Positions 39,401 to 53,700 of a DNA stretch of 64,000 nt are shown here, one piece after another; positions within the stretch are counted from its first letter, which is position 1; each line of letters opens with the position of its first letter. A model generated the notes under the pieces. That model saw only the letters and a program-made list of their open reading frames with translations. It was not told the DNA's origin and made no database searches. The stretch comes from Colletotrichum lupini (lineage: Eukaryota > Ascomycota > Sordariomycetes > Glomerellales > Glomerellaceae). The position numbers and the translations under genes are program-made. The stretch lies in assembly GCF_023278565.1 (NCBI RefSeq), contig NC_064672.1, positions 6,138,001 to 6,202,000 of the forward strand, in the 5' to 3' direction.

Positions 39401-40139
39401 AGAAACGGACTTTACGAGAGGAAGGTATTTTGGAATAAAACTAGTCTTAATTTATATTATTAAAATATATACCTCCGGCTCTTAAGCGTTAATACGGGCT
39501 ATTTAAAAGAGCCCGGCGCGAATCTTGCGTAAATAATATAATAATATATATAATTATATAATAGCTTACTAAAGGTACGGGTAATAAAAAGCTAGGTAAG
39601 TCCCTAAGTCTATATATAATAATTTCCGGGTATTAATACTATATAAGGTATAGTAAAAACTTCTTTAAGCTCCGTCGGTTTTATAGGGACTAAGCGTTTA
39701 AAGCTAACGTAAATACTACTTATATGCTTAATATCCTCGTCTACCTAAATTAAAATAATAAAATCTTATTAAATAGTTTAATATCCTAAAGCTATTTTTA
39801 GCTTATGTTTAGAAAACTAGAGACCGCTCGCGAAGAATACTACTACTTACTTAGAAAATAAATAAGATACCTTTTTTATAATTAAAAAACGTACCTTAGC
39901 GCCTATATAATAGAACTTAAGACGTTTCTTAAGTAAGATGGTTAACTCTAGCTTTATAATATATATATAAGATATTTTTAATATAAAGCGCTATTACTTA
40001 GGACGAAGTTTAATATCTTATATTAAATATAAAACTAGCAAGCTTATAATAACTACGTAACTACCTCGTATTCTTATTATATAGTATTTTTATTATAACT
40101 TACGTTATTTTACGAAATATAATAAACGCTACTTATTAT
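36430..40139 (+). other. RIP-degraded DNA with a long coding-like plus frame
   Basis: In the frame starting at 36,721, the plus strand reads for about 1.9 kb with stops that are TAA or TAG, never TGA until about 38,656. That is what RIP of Gln and Trp codons would produce. The composition looks protein-like in places (F-T-R-E-A-Y-K-R-N-K-E-F-L-F-F-N-N near 37,560-37,610). Other frames are not clearly worse, and no domain was recognised, so this is only a possible dead gene. It is in the same frame as the ankyrin relic downstream and might be its N-terminal part, but introns make that untestable by eye. Confidence 0.3.
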
Positions 40140-41720
40140 AAAGTCTACTTATCTAGAGCCGATCTCCTTAAATATAGCGTAGTATATTTTTAATTATAAC
40201 GAACCCTATATCTAATCCGTATTTATATAATACTCGCGCACTTAGTATTCGTTTTTTAACCCTAAAATTTATAAAAATAATATAAAAATAGGAAAATACT
40301 CCGCCGTTTTTAATACTATTACTAACTATAGAAATATACGGGTAGCCCTTATTACGGTTTAGTATACTTTCTAAGTTAGTACTAATTATAATAAAATAGC
40401 TATTATATATATAACTAAGAACTATTAATATAGCCTTTTCCTTATTACGGCCCTATATCTAGTAGCTTCTAAGGGCTATTTTAATATTATATCGTTTCTT
40501 TTTAATTATAATACCGATATTAATAGGGTCTTAGACTACTAACTACGTACTCCCGTCTTTCTATTTCTTTTTAATAAAAACGTTAAGACGTTTATAATTC
40601 TCTTTTAGCACGGCGCACGGCTTAAGTTTTTTAAGTTTAGTATTAATACTCTTTATTAAGCTACCGCTACTAAGGTTATTAAAATAATTACGTACCTTAT
40701 TAATAAAAAAGGGATAAAAATAAACGAGGCTAATAATAACGGGAATATACTACTAATTTACTCCCTATTATTTTTATTATTAAAAATAGTTATAAACTAA
40801 CTAGTATAGTTCGGTATTAACGTAAACTAGCTTATAATAATTAATATATAATATATAACGGCCCTTAACATAATATATAAGGATAGTATATTCTTTACTA
40901 CCCTAGTATTATTAAAGGCTAGAGTAAACGCTATGGGCGAGCTAAATAGATTAGTTAAAGGGGCTAACCTAGTGCTCCGTATTTTTAATTAAAAGCCGCT
41001 CGAGCTAGCGCTCTTAGCTCGGGTTAAAAAAACGAATAGTAGGACGGTATTAGTAAAGTAACGGCTTATTAAACTCTTCCTTATATTAAGTACTAACTTA
41101 AACTAAGTAGTTTATATATCGGCACGCTATAACTAAATAGGACCTTTATTACTAAAGCTATTTTAAAAAAAGCGCTATTAAGAGGCTAAAATATTACTTT
41201 TTTTAAGTCTTATAAATATTAATAAGCGTAACTCGTATAGCGTAACGAGTCTTAATTAAGTACTTTTTATATATTATAGTAACCCCGTAATAGCGTCGAT
41301 TTTATTATAACGTAATATTAAAATAAATAATACCGTATTATATAATATTATTAATGGGCTAGCGCGACTTACGGATATATAAAACTATTAAAATATAATT
41401 AGCTTATTAACGCAAGAGCCTAAGCTATTAAAAGTATTCTATATACTATATTTATATTATTTTTAAGTAGCGTCCCGAGGTAGCGACGCTACTATATTAT
41501 AGTTTTTATAAGAATCGCTGAGCGTAATTATATATTTTATTACGGAAATATTAAAAAATAATATAAGTTTAACGAAAACGGGTATTTTAAATATATTATA
41601 AAATACGAAAAAGAGTAGGCTAGGGCCGGTTATTATAGGGGTTTTTTAATTAGAAAAAAAGAGCGCTATATAAAAGTAATATTAGTATAATAAAGTAAGA
41701 TAATAAGAGGAGAGGTAGGA
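40140..41720 (+). pseudogene. RIP-killed ankyrin-repeat gene (plus strand)
   Basis: In plus-strand frame 40,441 the sequence reads T-A-L-Y-L-V-A-S-K-G-Y-F-N-I-I-S-F-L, then N-T-D-I-N-R-V-L-D, a clear ankyrin unit. Further units follow in the same frame: V-K-T-F-I-I-L-F-x-H-G-A-R-L; K-G-I-K-I-N-E-A-N-N-N-G-N; F-G-I-N-V-N; L-L-K-A-R-V-N-A-M-G; L-S-T-N-L-N; and I-N-K-R-N-S-Y-S-V-T-S-L-N near 41,220. The frame holds for over 1 kb, broken only by TAA and TAG at likely former CAA, CAG or TGG codons. Irregular unit lengths suggest a diverged single gene rather than a recent array. The C-terminal part to about 41,690 is coding-like without a known motif. Boundaries are approximate. Confidence 0.75.
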
Positions 41721-44700
41721 TGCTAATATAAGAGAAACAGTATTAAGGAGGGAAGTAATTAATAAGCAAAGCTAGTAAAAAAGTAAATAATTATTAATAA
41801 TAAACGTAATATTATACCCTTAATAAAAAGAGAAGTTATATTACTTAGTAAGGAGCTTATTATCTCGGGTAGTATTTAATATAATTAAGAATTAAGTGTT
41901 TGCTAGCTACGTAGAGGTATAAATTATAAAGCCCGCTATTTTTATTAAGTTATATATATATATTATTTTTATTATTTTTAAGAGTACGCTTATGGTCTAA
42001 CTAACTTTTTTTATATAATATAAATTCCGCGCTTAATATAAGTATTTCGCTTTTAGACTATTTAATAATATAGCTCTTTAAGTAGTTTTTCTATAATAAA
42101 AATAAGCTTAAGAAACGATAAAAGGTTATTAAAGTCGTAAAATAGAAACGTAATAAGAAAAGGGCTCGTATTAATACTTATAGGTTCTTTTATAATATAG
42201 TAACGTACGTATTATTAATAGTATTTATTAATATAAAAAAGATAATATATACCCCGCTACGCCTAACGACTTATCTAAGGATAACTAAATAGTACTAAAT
42301 ATATTAAATATAAAAAGAGAGCTTAGTAACTTTAAGTAAAAAGCTAGCGATAAATATAATATAACCGTACCCGTTTTTATTATAGCTGCGCTAATACAAG
42401 AGATTACTAAAAATAAATAGATTATTATTATTTTAATAAAATTTAATAGTAGTAAAAAGGCGGTATTAAAAGTAAGTATTCTATTTTAAAATAAGTAAGT
42501 ACGGAGAGAACTCCTAGAGCTTCTCGAGAGCGCTAGCTAAGATATTAATAGGGGATACTAATAATAAAGGGGATATATTAGCTTATATAAGGGTCGAGCT
42601 ATTAAAAAGATATATCGGGATAATAAAGCTAGTTAAGGTGGCTTTTTTATTATATATTAAACTATTTATTTAATTATATTATTTAATATAACTTTATATA
42701 TAAAAATATAAAATAGTATAATTATACTTTTACTAGGTTTATATAGTTATAATATTATAATATTATAAATAGATATTATTATTATAAACGCGAGCTTATT
42801 AGTAGTTTAGATTAGAGGCCTATATTAGAGCCTTTATTAGTAAAAAGAGTAGATATTTTTAACTACGAAAACTTATTATATATAGATACGGCTACGTATT
42901 ATAATACTAGCGAGCGTATATTTACCTATATAGCTATATAAGTTTAAACTATTTAATAATAGCTAATACTTATAATATAGCCTTCTTATTATTAATCTCT
43001 AAGAAATTCGCTTTTTTAAAAAAAAACGCTATACGTATATAGCCCTAGCTTATTTAAATATATATTTATATTAAAATAATAATATAATAAAGTTTAATAG
43101 TCTATATAGCCTAGTCCTTATGCCTTAAAATAGTCGAAGTTATTTATACTACTATAAGTAGCGCTTATATATTTTATAATATAGTTATAGGGATCCGTAA
43201 CTTCTTTAAGCAAAATTAGCTAGCTAATTATTAACTTTTATAAGTTTTTAAAAATAGAGATAATGTTAAGGTATAATAAGAATATGTCGAGCGGCCCCGA
43301 TTATATAATACGACTTAAGCGCCCCGTTTTTAGTATATTATAAGCTATTATAAGATTAATAATAGCGTTAATTTATATGCCGTTAAGTAAAATAACTACG
43401 CTTATTTAACGTAAAAAGTAAAAGAGGACCTTTTTAATTATAGCTAATTAATAACCGAGTATAATAAGACTTATTAATACGCGCTAAGTCTTAGGAATAG
43501 TTATTAATATAATAAATAAACTAAATAAGGTTAGTAAAAAGCGGGTTTAATTACGCCGCTTATTAGTTTATAGCTAATAAATATAAACTTAACGGTATTA
43601 AACTAGGTTAGATAAGGGAGTAAACCTTTTAATATTCTAAGTTATTAATTAACTTATATCGTTATATAAAGTAACTAAATATAATATACTTTTTAAAGTA
43701 ATTCTAAGGCCGCTAATCTAGCCTTAATACGACTAGGGGTGCGCTATTAAATCTTAAACGAGCTCCCTTTTAATTATAATATATATACTCTAAATCAAAG
43801 AGCGGCTTTTAAAGTATATAAAGATCTACTAATTTAGTAATAGCTTTACTACGAGGTTTTAAAAAAATATTTATAACTATATATATATATATAAACTAAA
43901 ATATAATATTATAACGTCCTATCAAAATACTATTTAAAAAGAGCATTTTTATTTCCGAGGTATTACTAACTAACTAAAATATCCCTAAAGTCTTTATATT
44001 TATTTAATATTATAAATAAATAGGTTTCTTTTATATTACCCTATATAGAGCGACCGGCGCCTCTTAAGACTAGCCCTTAAATAACGTTCCGCCCCCTACT
44101 TATTTCGAAGGGATAAATAAAATAAATCTAACCCCGTACTACTAATAATAACTAACCGTTATTTCGTTAATTTATAATAGGGGCTTATTAAGTTTTAAAC
44201 GCCGTATTTTATAATAAAAAACGTTAAATAAGGCGTCTTAAGAAACCTATTAAAATAAAGATTAAGTAGCACGGTTCTAGTTATAATATTAATATATATA
44301 TTATAGTTAAAGCGGACGAAATAATAGAATAAGAAGGCTTTACTAAAACTAGTACGCTAGCTATAGAACCTCTTTAATTTATTTATTATATAGACTTAAA
44401 TAGTATAGTAGCTAGTCGTTTTTTAATTAGAAGTATATTAAAAAAGTTCTAATTTATTAAAGGAGATAAGAGTACGGCTATAAGCATAAATAGAAAAAAG
44501 AACATTAATATAAATTATAATATTATATTATTATATTATTACAAGTTATAATAAGTATTAATAAATATAGGATATAAAATAAGAGGCTTATATTAAATTA
44601 AAAAAAATATAAAAAAGAACGAAAATTCTATAACTAGAACGAAAATAAGAACTACTTAATAATATATTTTATAAGCTAATTATAAAAAAGTAACCCTGTT

Positions 44701-47700
44701 CCCGATTCGTAATATATTTTAAATCTAAATACTATATATAAATAAAGAACGCTATGACTTACGGGCTTATAGCCTAGAGATTACGTTAATATAATTTAGT
44801 TAATAGCTCTAATATAGAATAAATAGGCTTTTTATATCCCCGCTTATATATAACTTAAGTCTTTTTTTATATTTATTTTATATTATATTTAAAATATTAC
44901 TAATTATAATATAATACTACGTAAGACCGGATATAAAAAGAAATTAAATAAGAAAAATAAGGCCGTTTAATTTTTTTACGTAGTTACTTATTTAAGAAAG
45001 ACTAATACTAAAAAAAGAGTAGGACTAACGTTCTCCTTAAAAATACCTCTATTATTAACGTTACTAAGAGTAAAGCCCTATTACAAAATAAGCTAGTTAT
45101 TAAGATTATAAAACAATAAAAAGAGTAGCTTATTATAAATAGTAAGAGAAGAGTTAGCTATATTTAATAAGTATTTATTAACGAGCCCGGTTTAAAAATA
45201 TAAGCTATTTATATAAAAGCCGCTTAGTATTTAATACTCTATTAACTTAAATATATAAGTTCCTTATTTAGTATACTATTTAAAATAATAATTATAAGAC
45301 GTATAAAAAAAGGCTAAATCGTAAACTATTACGCTAAGAACCTCGAAATATTATTAACTATATATAAACTATAAAAAATAAATACTTAAGTTAATTAGTA
45401 ACTATTTACTACTTTATAATATTTAAAAAGACTTACTTTATAAATATAATATATAAATAAATAGGATATATCTAGGCTAAAAAGCTAGTAGAGCCCGTAT
45501 TATAATAACTACTAAATATCTATTTTTAAAGGTCTATACTTAAGGACGTTACGTTTAAAAACTACCATATATATATCGAAACTATATCGTCGAGGGTCGG
45601 TTCCCTAGAAGACGTTAGCTTTATAAGTAATAATAATAAATACGCTAACGTAGTATAGATTTTAGTATTAAAATACTAATCTATATTTACTTATTAGTAT
45701 TAGAAATTTATTAATAGTAATATAGTATTTGCGGGCGGGGTATGCGGTCTAACTATATCTTCTTAAATAGCCTCTATCTCGTTATAAAGTATTAGTATAA
45801 CCGCAGTAAGTATTAAAAAATATTATATTAAAATTCGAGAAAGTATTATTACTAGAGGGTTTACTAAGTATATTACTAAGTATTTAGTTATATTAGAGTA
45901 GAATATAAAATACGAGAATATAAAGTACGTAACTAAGGAGATTACTGCACTATATATTAATAGTTTAAACTTTATACTTATTAATCTTTACTAAATTAAG
46001 TATACTAAACTTATATATATAGTACTAAGTACTAGTCGTTAATAGCGTTATAACTATAAAAATAGTTATTAATTTTCGTACTAAATTATATAAGTCCGCG
46101 TATTATAAAAGGGCTCGGGTTAGTAAAGTAGAAGTGCCGTAAGTAATAAGAAGAATAATAATACTTAACTAATAATTAAAAAGGTATAAAGCTTTATTAA
46201 TACGAAGACGAGCGTCGGAGTTAGGAAAGTAGTTAATGCGTACGTAAAAAACGATACTTACCTATATCTAGAGCGCGATTTAGGTTATAACTAGCTACGG
46301 GGCTTTTTAATAGTAATACTATATTATAGTTATTTTTAAATAAGCCGGCTATTTAGGATAATCCCGTATTATTAGCCCCTATTATAATAAGTAATTAATA
46401 TATAATATTAAATAAATAGGCTTCGTTACTTAAATATTGCTTTTTATCTTAAGAAAAACGTAATTAATATACTATAACTTTATTTAAAATAATACGACTA
46501 ATTAGGTACGTAATTAGGAAATAGTTTTAAGTCTCTGCGCGGGCTAGGCAGCCCTAAAGACCTTTTTAATAGTATTTATATTTACTAACTTAGAAATATA
46601 AGGGTATTTAATTTTTAATAATTACTATCGGGTCCTTACCGTTTACTACGTTAATAAATAACGCTAATAAGGACGTCCGAACGGTTTAGGGTGAATACGT
46701 AGCTAGTTAGTATTCTACTCTTAACTTTAGTCTTAATAAGCTTATATATATTATTAAGTTATTAGTTTATCTCGCTCGGTAGTAAATATAAAGTATAGTT
46801 ATATAAGTTAAAATTAAATTTCTATAATTAAATTCTCTAGGATATATATTTTTATTAATTTATAGACCTTTTTACTCGTTTATATTTAATAACTCCGTAT
46901 AAAGACTTAGTATAAGAACCTAATTAAATATTATAGGGCTAGTAGGAAATACCGTCCGTTACTAGTTCTAGTAAAAACTCGTATATTAGCTAGTATAGCG
47001 ATAATATATCTTAATACTATTTTATATTTACGTTTTAAATATCACCTATTTAAGGGGCCTCGAGTTATACCCTAATAACGAGTATTATAAAAGTATTATA
47101 TATTATTTTTTTTAAAGTAGCTAGTAGCGCAGAATATAAAAATACTCTAGAAACCCCTAGCCCTTATTATAATATAATACGTCAGTTATTAACTTATTAC
47201 CTTTTTAGTAAAGTAGGCTACTATAAGCTCGAACTATAGTATAGTAGTCTATATTATTACTATCCTCTTGAATATTTAACGTAAATCGCTAGCTCGGGCC
47301 TTAGTAATATAAAAGGTCCCTAATACTTATAAACCGAGGCCGTTTTAGTAACTTAGCTACCTTAGCTTCGTATTAAAGATCTCTAACCTAATTTATAAAT
47401 ATAGTTCCGAAATAAAGCTCGTAATAGTCTTTACTAAGCATAAGTCGCTCGAAGTTAAATTTAAAAAAAATAAGATTAGCCTTAAGATTAGCGGCTATTT
47501 TATACTATATATTATTTTTAAAAACGATATTTATAATATAGTCGAGTACTTCCTTCGCTAACCTAGGTATTTAAGAAAATATAAAAAGCGTTAAGTCGAA
47601 ACTAAGCTCTTACTAAACCGTAATTAGAGGTTGCCCTTATATATAATATATTAAAAAGGTATATACCGTATAATAGCGTATCTATCTCGTTATTATATCG

Positions 47701-50700
47701 CTATAAAGCCTATTTTAGCTAGTAATTAGTAATAATAGTATTAATCGCGCGCACTAGTTAAGAAGGGCATTTTTAGCTTATTAATAACGTATCTCTTTTA
47801 GTAAGTTAGTAACGATTTAAGATTAAAGAGGCTTAATTTCTAATATTAACGAGATATATTTATATAGCTTATTAAAAATAGAAGCGAGTTACGGAAAAGA
47901 AGTTTAAAATACTATTTAAGTATTAAAAACTAAATATTATTAAAAATAAATCGCTTATAATACCTCTAAATAGCGACGTTAAAAGGCTTAAGCTATACTT
48001 AATAATAACGTAGCACTTTTATAACTCTTAATAATAAAAGTAATTTACGTAAATAATAATAATAATATATATAATTATATATATAGGTATAAATTCTCTA
48101 TTCCTTTTTATAATATTATAGGATAAAAATAGACCTAGCGAATCTTAATATAAGTTATATATACTTATTATTAGAGCTAACCTCTAGGATTATATAATAA
48201 CTACTTCCGCTTTAACTCTAGCTTAACGGCCTTAAAGTTATAAGCTTTTTAAACTCGTTTAATAAGGGCTAAGAGTACGTTAAGGTTATTTTTTATTAAT
48301 AGCAAGTCTAATCTATTATAAGTCTATACTTCTACGTCTTCCCTCTATTAAAATTCGGATAAATAGCTAGAACCTTATCTCTCCTCCGTTAATATAGTAT
48401 TTATTTTATTTCTAATGCTCTTAAAATAGGTAAAAGTATTTCGAAGCTATACTATAACTTATTTAATATTAAAAATAAAAGCGGTTTTTATAAGAGCTAA
48501 GTATTTTTAATAGTTAAGTTCTTACTTAAGGCAGCCGGAGTCTTTTATAAGTTCTTTAAGACGTTATTCCTTATTAATTAGTACTTTTTAAGATTATATA
48601 GTATTATTTATAAAGTTAGTTACGTAGGTTCTCTTACCCTGGGCCGCAACTACGTTATTTATATTACTTAATAAGCGTAGTAAACTATTTAATTAGTAAA
48701 GGCGCTTTAAAAGTCTAGTTACTATATTAGATTATTATTAAAATAAAGTAAAGTATTAATAAGTTACTAAGCGAGGTACGTAATATAAATTATTATATTT
48801 AAGGGTAGACGCTGCGTTTACTAAACGCGAAATTAAAACTAAATATAAATAAAATATAATTTTTATAAGTCTTAGTAAGGTTAACCGACCTATATTAGGC
48901 TACTTCTATTATTAACTTAATATATAAAGAACTAGAGCTTTTACAAGTAGGTAAGTTAATAAACTATCTCGTTTCGATATAATATACTTATAAATAAATA
49001 CCGTATATATATATTATATAGTATAATTATAAATTTAAAAACCCCTCTACGGCCCTATTATTATTATAAATACTATATAAAAACGGCTATTTATATAAAA
49101 CGCTAATAGTTAAGCCGTTAATAGCTTTTATAAAATCCGGTTGTGTAGAACCTTATTTCTTAGAAAATAGTATTAGATATTAATACGAGCTTATATATAC
49201 GGAGAGCATAATATACCTTATTTAAAAAGAAATTTAGTCTAGAGCCCTAGTACTAATAATATAAATCTCGTTATTAGTAATAATATAAGCTAGTCTACTG
49301 AATTACTATAAACGTATTAAAAAAGATTATAGATTTTATATAATAAGAGGCATATTATTATATTACTATAAGAGTTTCTTATTAATAAATATTAAGACTA
49401 ACTTACTTAAATAAAATAAGTAATACTACCTCGCTATTTACTTAGTAATTAATTACCCTTATAACGGACTAATTAATAATATATAGTACTTACTACTAAA
49501 TAGAGTTAAAAAAAATATAAATAGTACCGTAGGAGATTAGTTTATTACTTATATTATAAGCTATTTATATAAGCTACTATAAGGTAAAGAGTTTCTTATT
49601 AAAATCGCTGCGCTCTTAGTATATTTAAAAGTTTACGAAGTACCCGAGGAATATAATAATAGCTTATTAAGTAATAGGACTAACTTATTATTTAAGTTTA
49701 ATAAGGTACTAAACTTTAAATTTAGAAATATACTTATTATTATTAAAGTATTTAAATAAGTTTTAATATTCTCTGCGCGGATTTAGGAAATCTATATATT
49801 AAAAAATACTATTTACCCTGGGATTTTATTAATAACTTTCGATCTTTATAATAATTTAGTATTAAAAAAGATACTATATATATATTACTACGTACGAATC
49901 TTATTCCTTAATACTTATAAGGTAACTATATACTAAATACGGGCCGTTTTCTAAATAAGTTCTATAAATACGGCCGAGCTACTTCTTAATATGCTTAGTA
50001 ACGACGAGCTAGAAATAAGAAGGTACTTAATATATAACGTAAATAAGAACTTATTTAATAGCGAGGGTAATAAGTCTTATCGTTTTAATATATCTAACGT
50101 TAAATTTAGTAAAAACTTAGATTTATTGAAAAGAGGGAATGTAGATAACGATTATAGTAATTTAGACGTCTTAGATAAAAGTTACGGGCCTAGTATAGAA
50201 AAAGACGATAGTAATATAGAGTAATTACTAAGTTTATTACGCATAGAGGTATATTATTTAATAATTCTCTTATAACTATCTTTAAAAGTTTATATATTCC
50301 TTTATATTCCTTCTATATTATTTATTTATAAGGAGATAACTTGCCCCGGTATTTTCTAAACGTCTAGAGAGTATTTTATATCCTATGCTTTATATTTTAT
50401 ATTACGTAACGAAGATCCTACTCTTAAGGCCGTAATATGTATAATATATTAGTATTATTAATAATAACTCGCATAGAGTCCTAAATTACTTAGTTATTTT
50501 TAAGCTAGGTTATAAAGTACGAAATATTAAGAAACAAAGCCTAATAGTATTACGAAACTCGTAATAAAAGAACGGAGGTATAAAATAAGAAATAAGTCTA
50601 TAAACTACTTATTAATAACGTAATTAGCTTTTTATTATTAGCGCCTTAGTATAGGAAATAAGTTACGTTAACTATATTATAATTAGAACTAAAAGTACTT

Positions 50701-53700
50701 TTTTAAACTATATATACCCCGTCTATTTTATTAAATTTCTCTTATAGCGGAGCGACCTCTAGTTATAAAATACTACTTTAGCTAGTATCGAAATATTAAT
50801 AATACCGTTACTAACGTTTACGTAAGTATCTCCGAGCTTCTTATTAACGTTTTATATATAATATCTTATTAATTTTAAACTCTTAGAGTACTAATCCTTT
50901 AGTTTATTATTATTATTATAAATATAGCGTTAGCTATTAAGATTCTTTTATAAGTCCCGTTATATATTATAAGTAATTATAATATTAGCTAGGCTTTCGT
51001 TGCGCTAAAGTATTTACTATTTAATCCGAGTATATTAATAATATATTTATTACGTTAGCTTATAATTTAAAAAACGTAACTGCGTATATTTATTTCGATA
51101 TTACTATTTAATTAGAGCTTTTAATATATATATAAACGAACTACTCGTTTAGTAATTAACTAAGTCTACCCTACCGTTTCCTTTTTAAAAGCCTATCTAA
51201 CTTTTTAAAGCTATAGCGATAGTAAAGGGGGCCCTATATAAAAGGTACTCTAAAGTATTATAAAGGATAGAAGTCTAACGGATGCTTATTATTAACTATA
51301 GCCTTATATTATTTATTATAACGCTTTATTTATTTATAAATAAGTAATATACGGGTAGTTCATAAAAGGACGATTATATAACTATTTTTATAATAGTACT
51401 TAACCCTAACTTTCTAAAAAACCCTTTTTAATATTATTTATTAAATACTCCTTATTACCTTAGCCGCGGTCTATTTATATATTATAAGTATCGGTTTTGG
51501 TATATATTACTAAACGATACTAGTTAATAATAGGGTCGTTATTTAAAAAGTTTAGTAATATAAGCCCGCTAGGTATTTATAAATTTTAATATCCCGTCCT
51601 AATGCCGAGTTAAATACTATACGTTAGAACTTTAGTTTATACCGTTTTTTAAACTACCGTAAAGCTATTAATCGTACTCTTCCTCGGCCGTATTTTCTTA
51701 TTTAAGACTTTTTAGAGGATTACTTAGGGCCTCTAAGTTATTCTATTACTATATAGCACGCTCTTTATCGTTCCGTTCGTAATATAATACGTACTTATAT
51801 AGTTAATATAAAACCGTACTATTATTAACTACTAATATTTAAATTTATAAGCTATAAGCTATAGTAATAGCGGACTTACTATAATAAAAGATATTACTAT
51901 TTTACTCTTACCGATCCCTTATATATAATAGCTTAAGATCTCTTTATAGCAACGTTTAGCTATTATTGCGCTATTTAATATTAATTTATTATAAATTAAG
52001 TCTTATATTTTAATAAAAAAGTAAAAAAAGAGGGCTTATATAGTAAATAGCGCGTACGTAACGTTAGTAGTCCGGGTTAAATACTTAGTAAAAAATAATA
52101 CTACGTTTAATAAGATATAGGACTATATTAATATTATAGCGTAGTTATTTATTAAGTAATTAATAGTAATATTATATACGAGCTTACTTAGTCTACGTTT
52201 ACTACTCGTTAGCGTCTAGCCCTAACGTTAGTTTATAACGTTAGAGAGCTTTTTTAATAAAAATAGTTTAAAAAAATAAACCCGGTTTATTAATAAATTA
52301 AGGTAATATAAAACGTAAATACGTAGAAATAGCAGCCCCGGACCGTAATATATAAGTAACGGCATACTTATAATAACTATAGTTAAGGTTAATTAGTAAT
52401 CTTATATAGCTCTTAACGTACTACCCTTTTTACTACTTACCTATTCTAAATATAATAATAATATATAATAATAAGTTATAAAAAAAGAGAGAGTAGGATA
52501 GTATTTTTTAAAAATCTATAATAAGCTATAATAAGCTATAATAAGCTATAATAAAAGGTTATTACTAAGGTATATTACTATAAGTTTTCTATAAAAAGAA
52601 AGTAACGTAAAAGTAAAATATATAGTAATATTACTATTATTAAAGGGTTAGAGTTTAATAAGTATTTAGCTACTTAAAAAGTAGCGTAACGAGTTATAAA
52701 GTAATTTATATAGTAATAAGTTTAGTATATAAATCGAATATAATATTTTTTTATAAAAGTAGAAGCTATAATATATATCTTAAAAAATATATTAAAAAGT
52801 TTATTAATACTCTAATTATAGTTTTTTAAGCCGTATTACTACCGAGGCCTTATATCGTAATAATATTTTCTTTATATAAACCTCTAGGCCTTTTAGTAAG
52901 TAGTACTTTTAATAAGCCTTTTTAATATAATAAATACCTAAATTTCGCCCATCTCTCTTTTAATTACGTAGAGCTATAGCCCTACTTCCCTATTTATAAG
53001 TAGTTCGCTAAGTAGTCTCTTTATTATAATTTAATTCTAATACTAAACTAGTAATAAATAGCAAATTAACGGAATAAGGAGTTAAAAACGACCTAATACT
53101 AGCGACTATTAGTGCTCCTTAGGCACTATAAGAACGTACTTTATATATTATATAATAGGATAAATAGTAATTAACGAACTCTAAAGCCCGCTTTGTTCCG
53201 TAGTAATACGGGTAGAGCCCGTCCTGTATTATACCTAGCCGGTTTAAATACTTAGAGCTATAGCCGATTTTAGCTTTTTAGTTCGTTTATTAGTATAACA
53301 GAGGCCGTTTTTTTTAAGTACTATTAATAAGGGAAGTCGAATAGGCCCCTATAGCTTTATAAGAAATAAGCCTACCGAGGCCCGGTCTCGGTCCTAAGAA
53401 GGGGGTAGGTTTTTTTAGTATATATCTAATAATAGTATAAAAGTAATAATTAACTACTAGCTACGGCGTAGCCCGCGAGCCCCCTATATAATAATAATTA
53501 AAATCGGCTTTCCGCCCTAAATAGCCCCGACTCTCTTATTTAACGTAAGAATAAGTCTTTAGTAACGAGATATATACTTAGATCCTATTACTAACAGAAT
53601 AGGACGTAGCGCTATATAGCGGTATAAATCCGTAATAACTCGTAATTTCTTATTAATAAATCTCTAATAATAACCGATTTATAATAAGCATATAGCAAAG

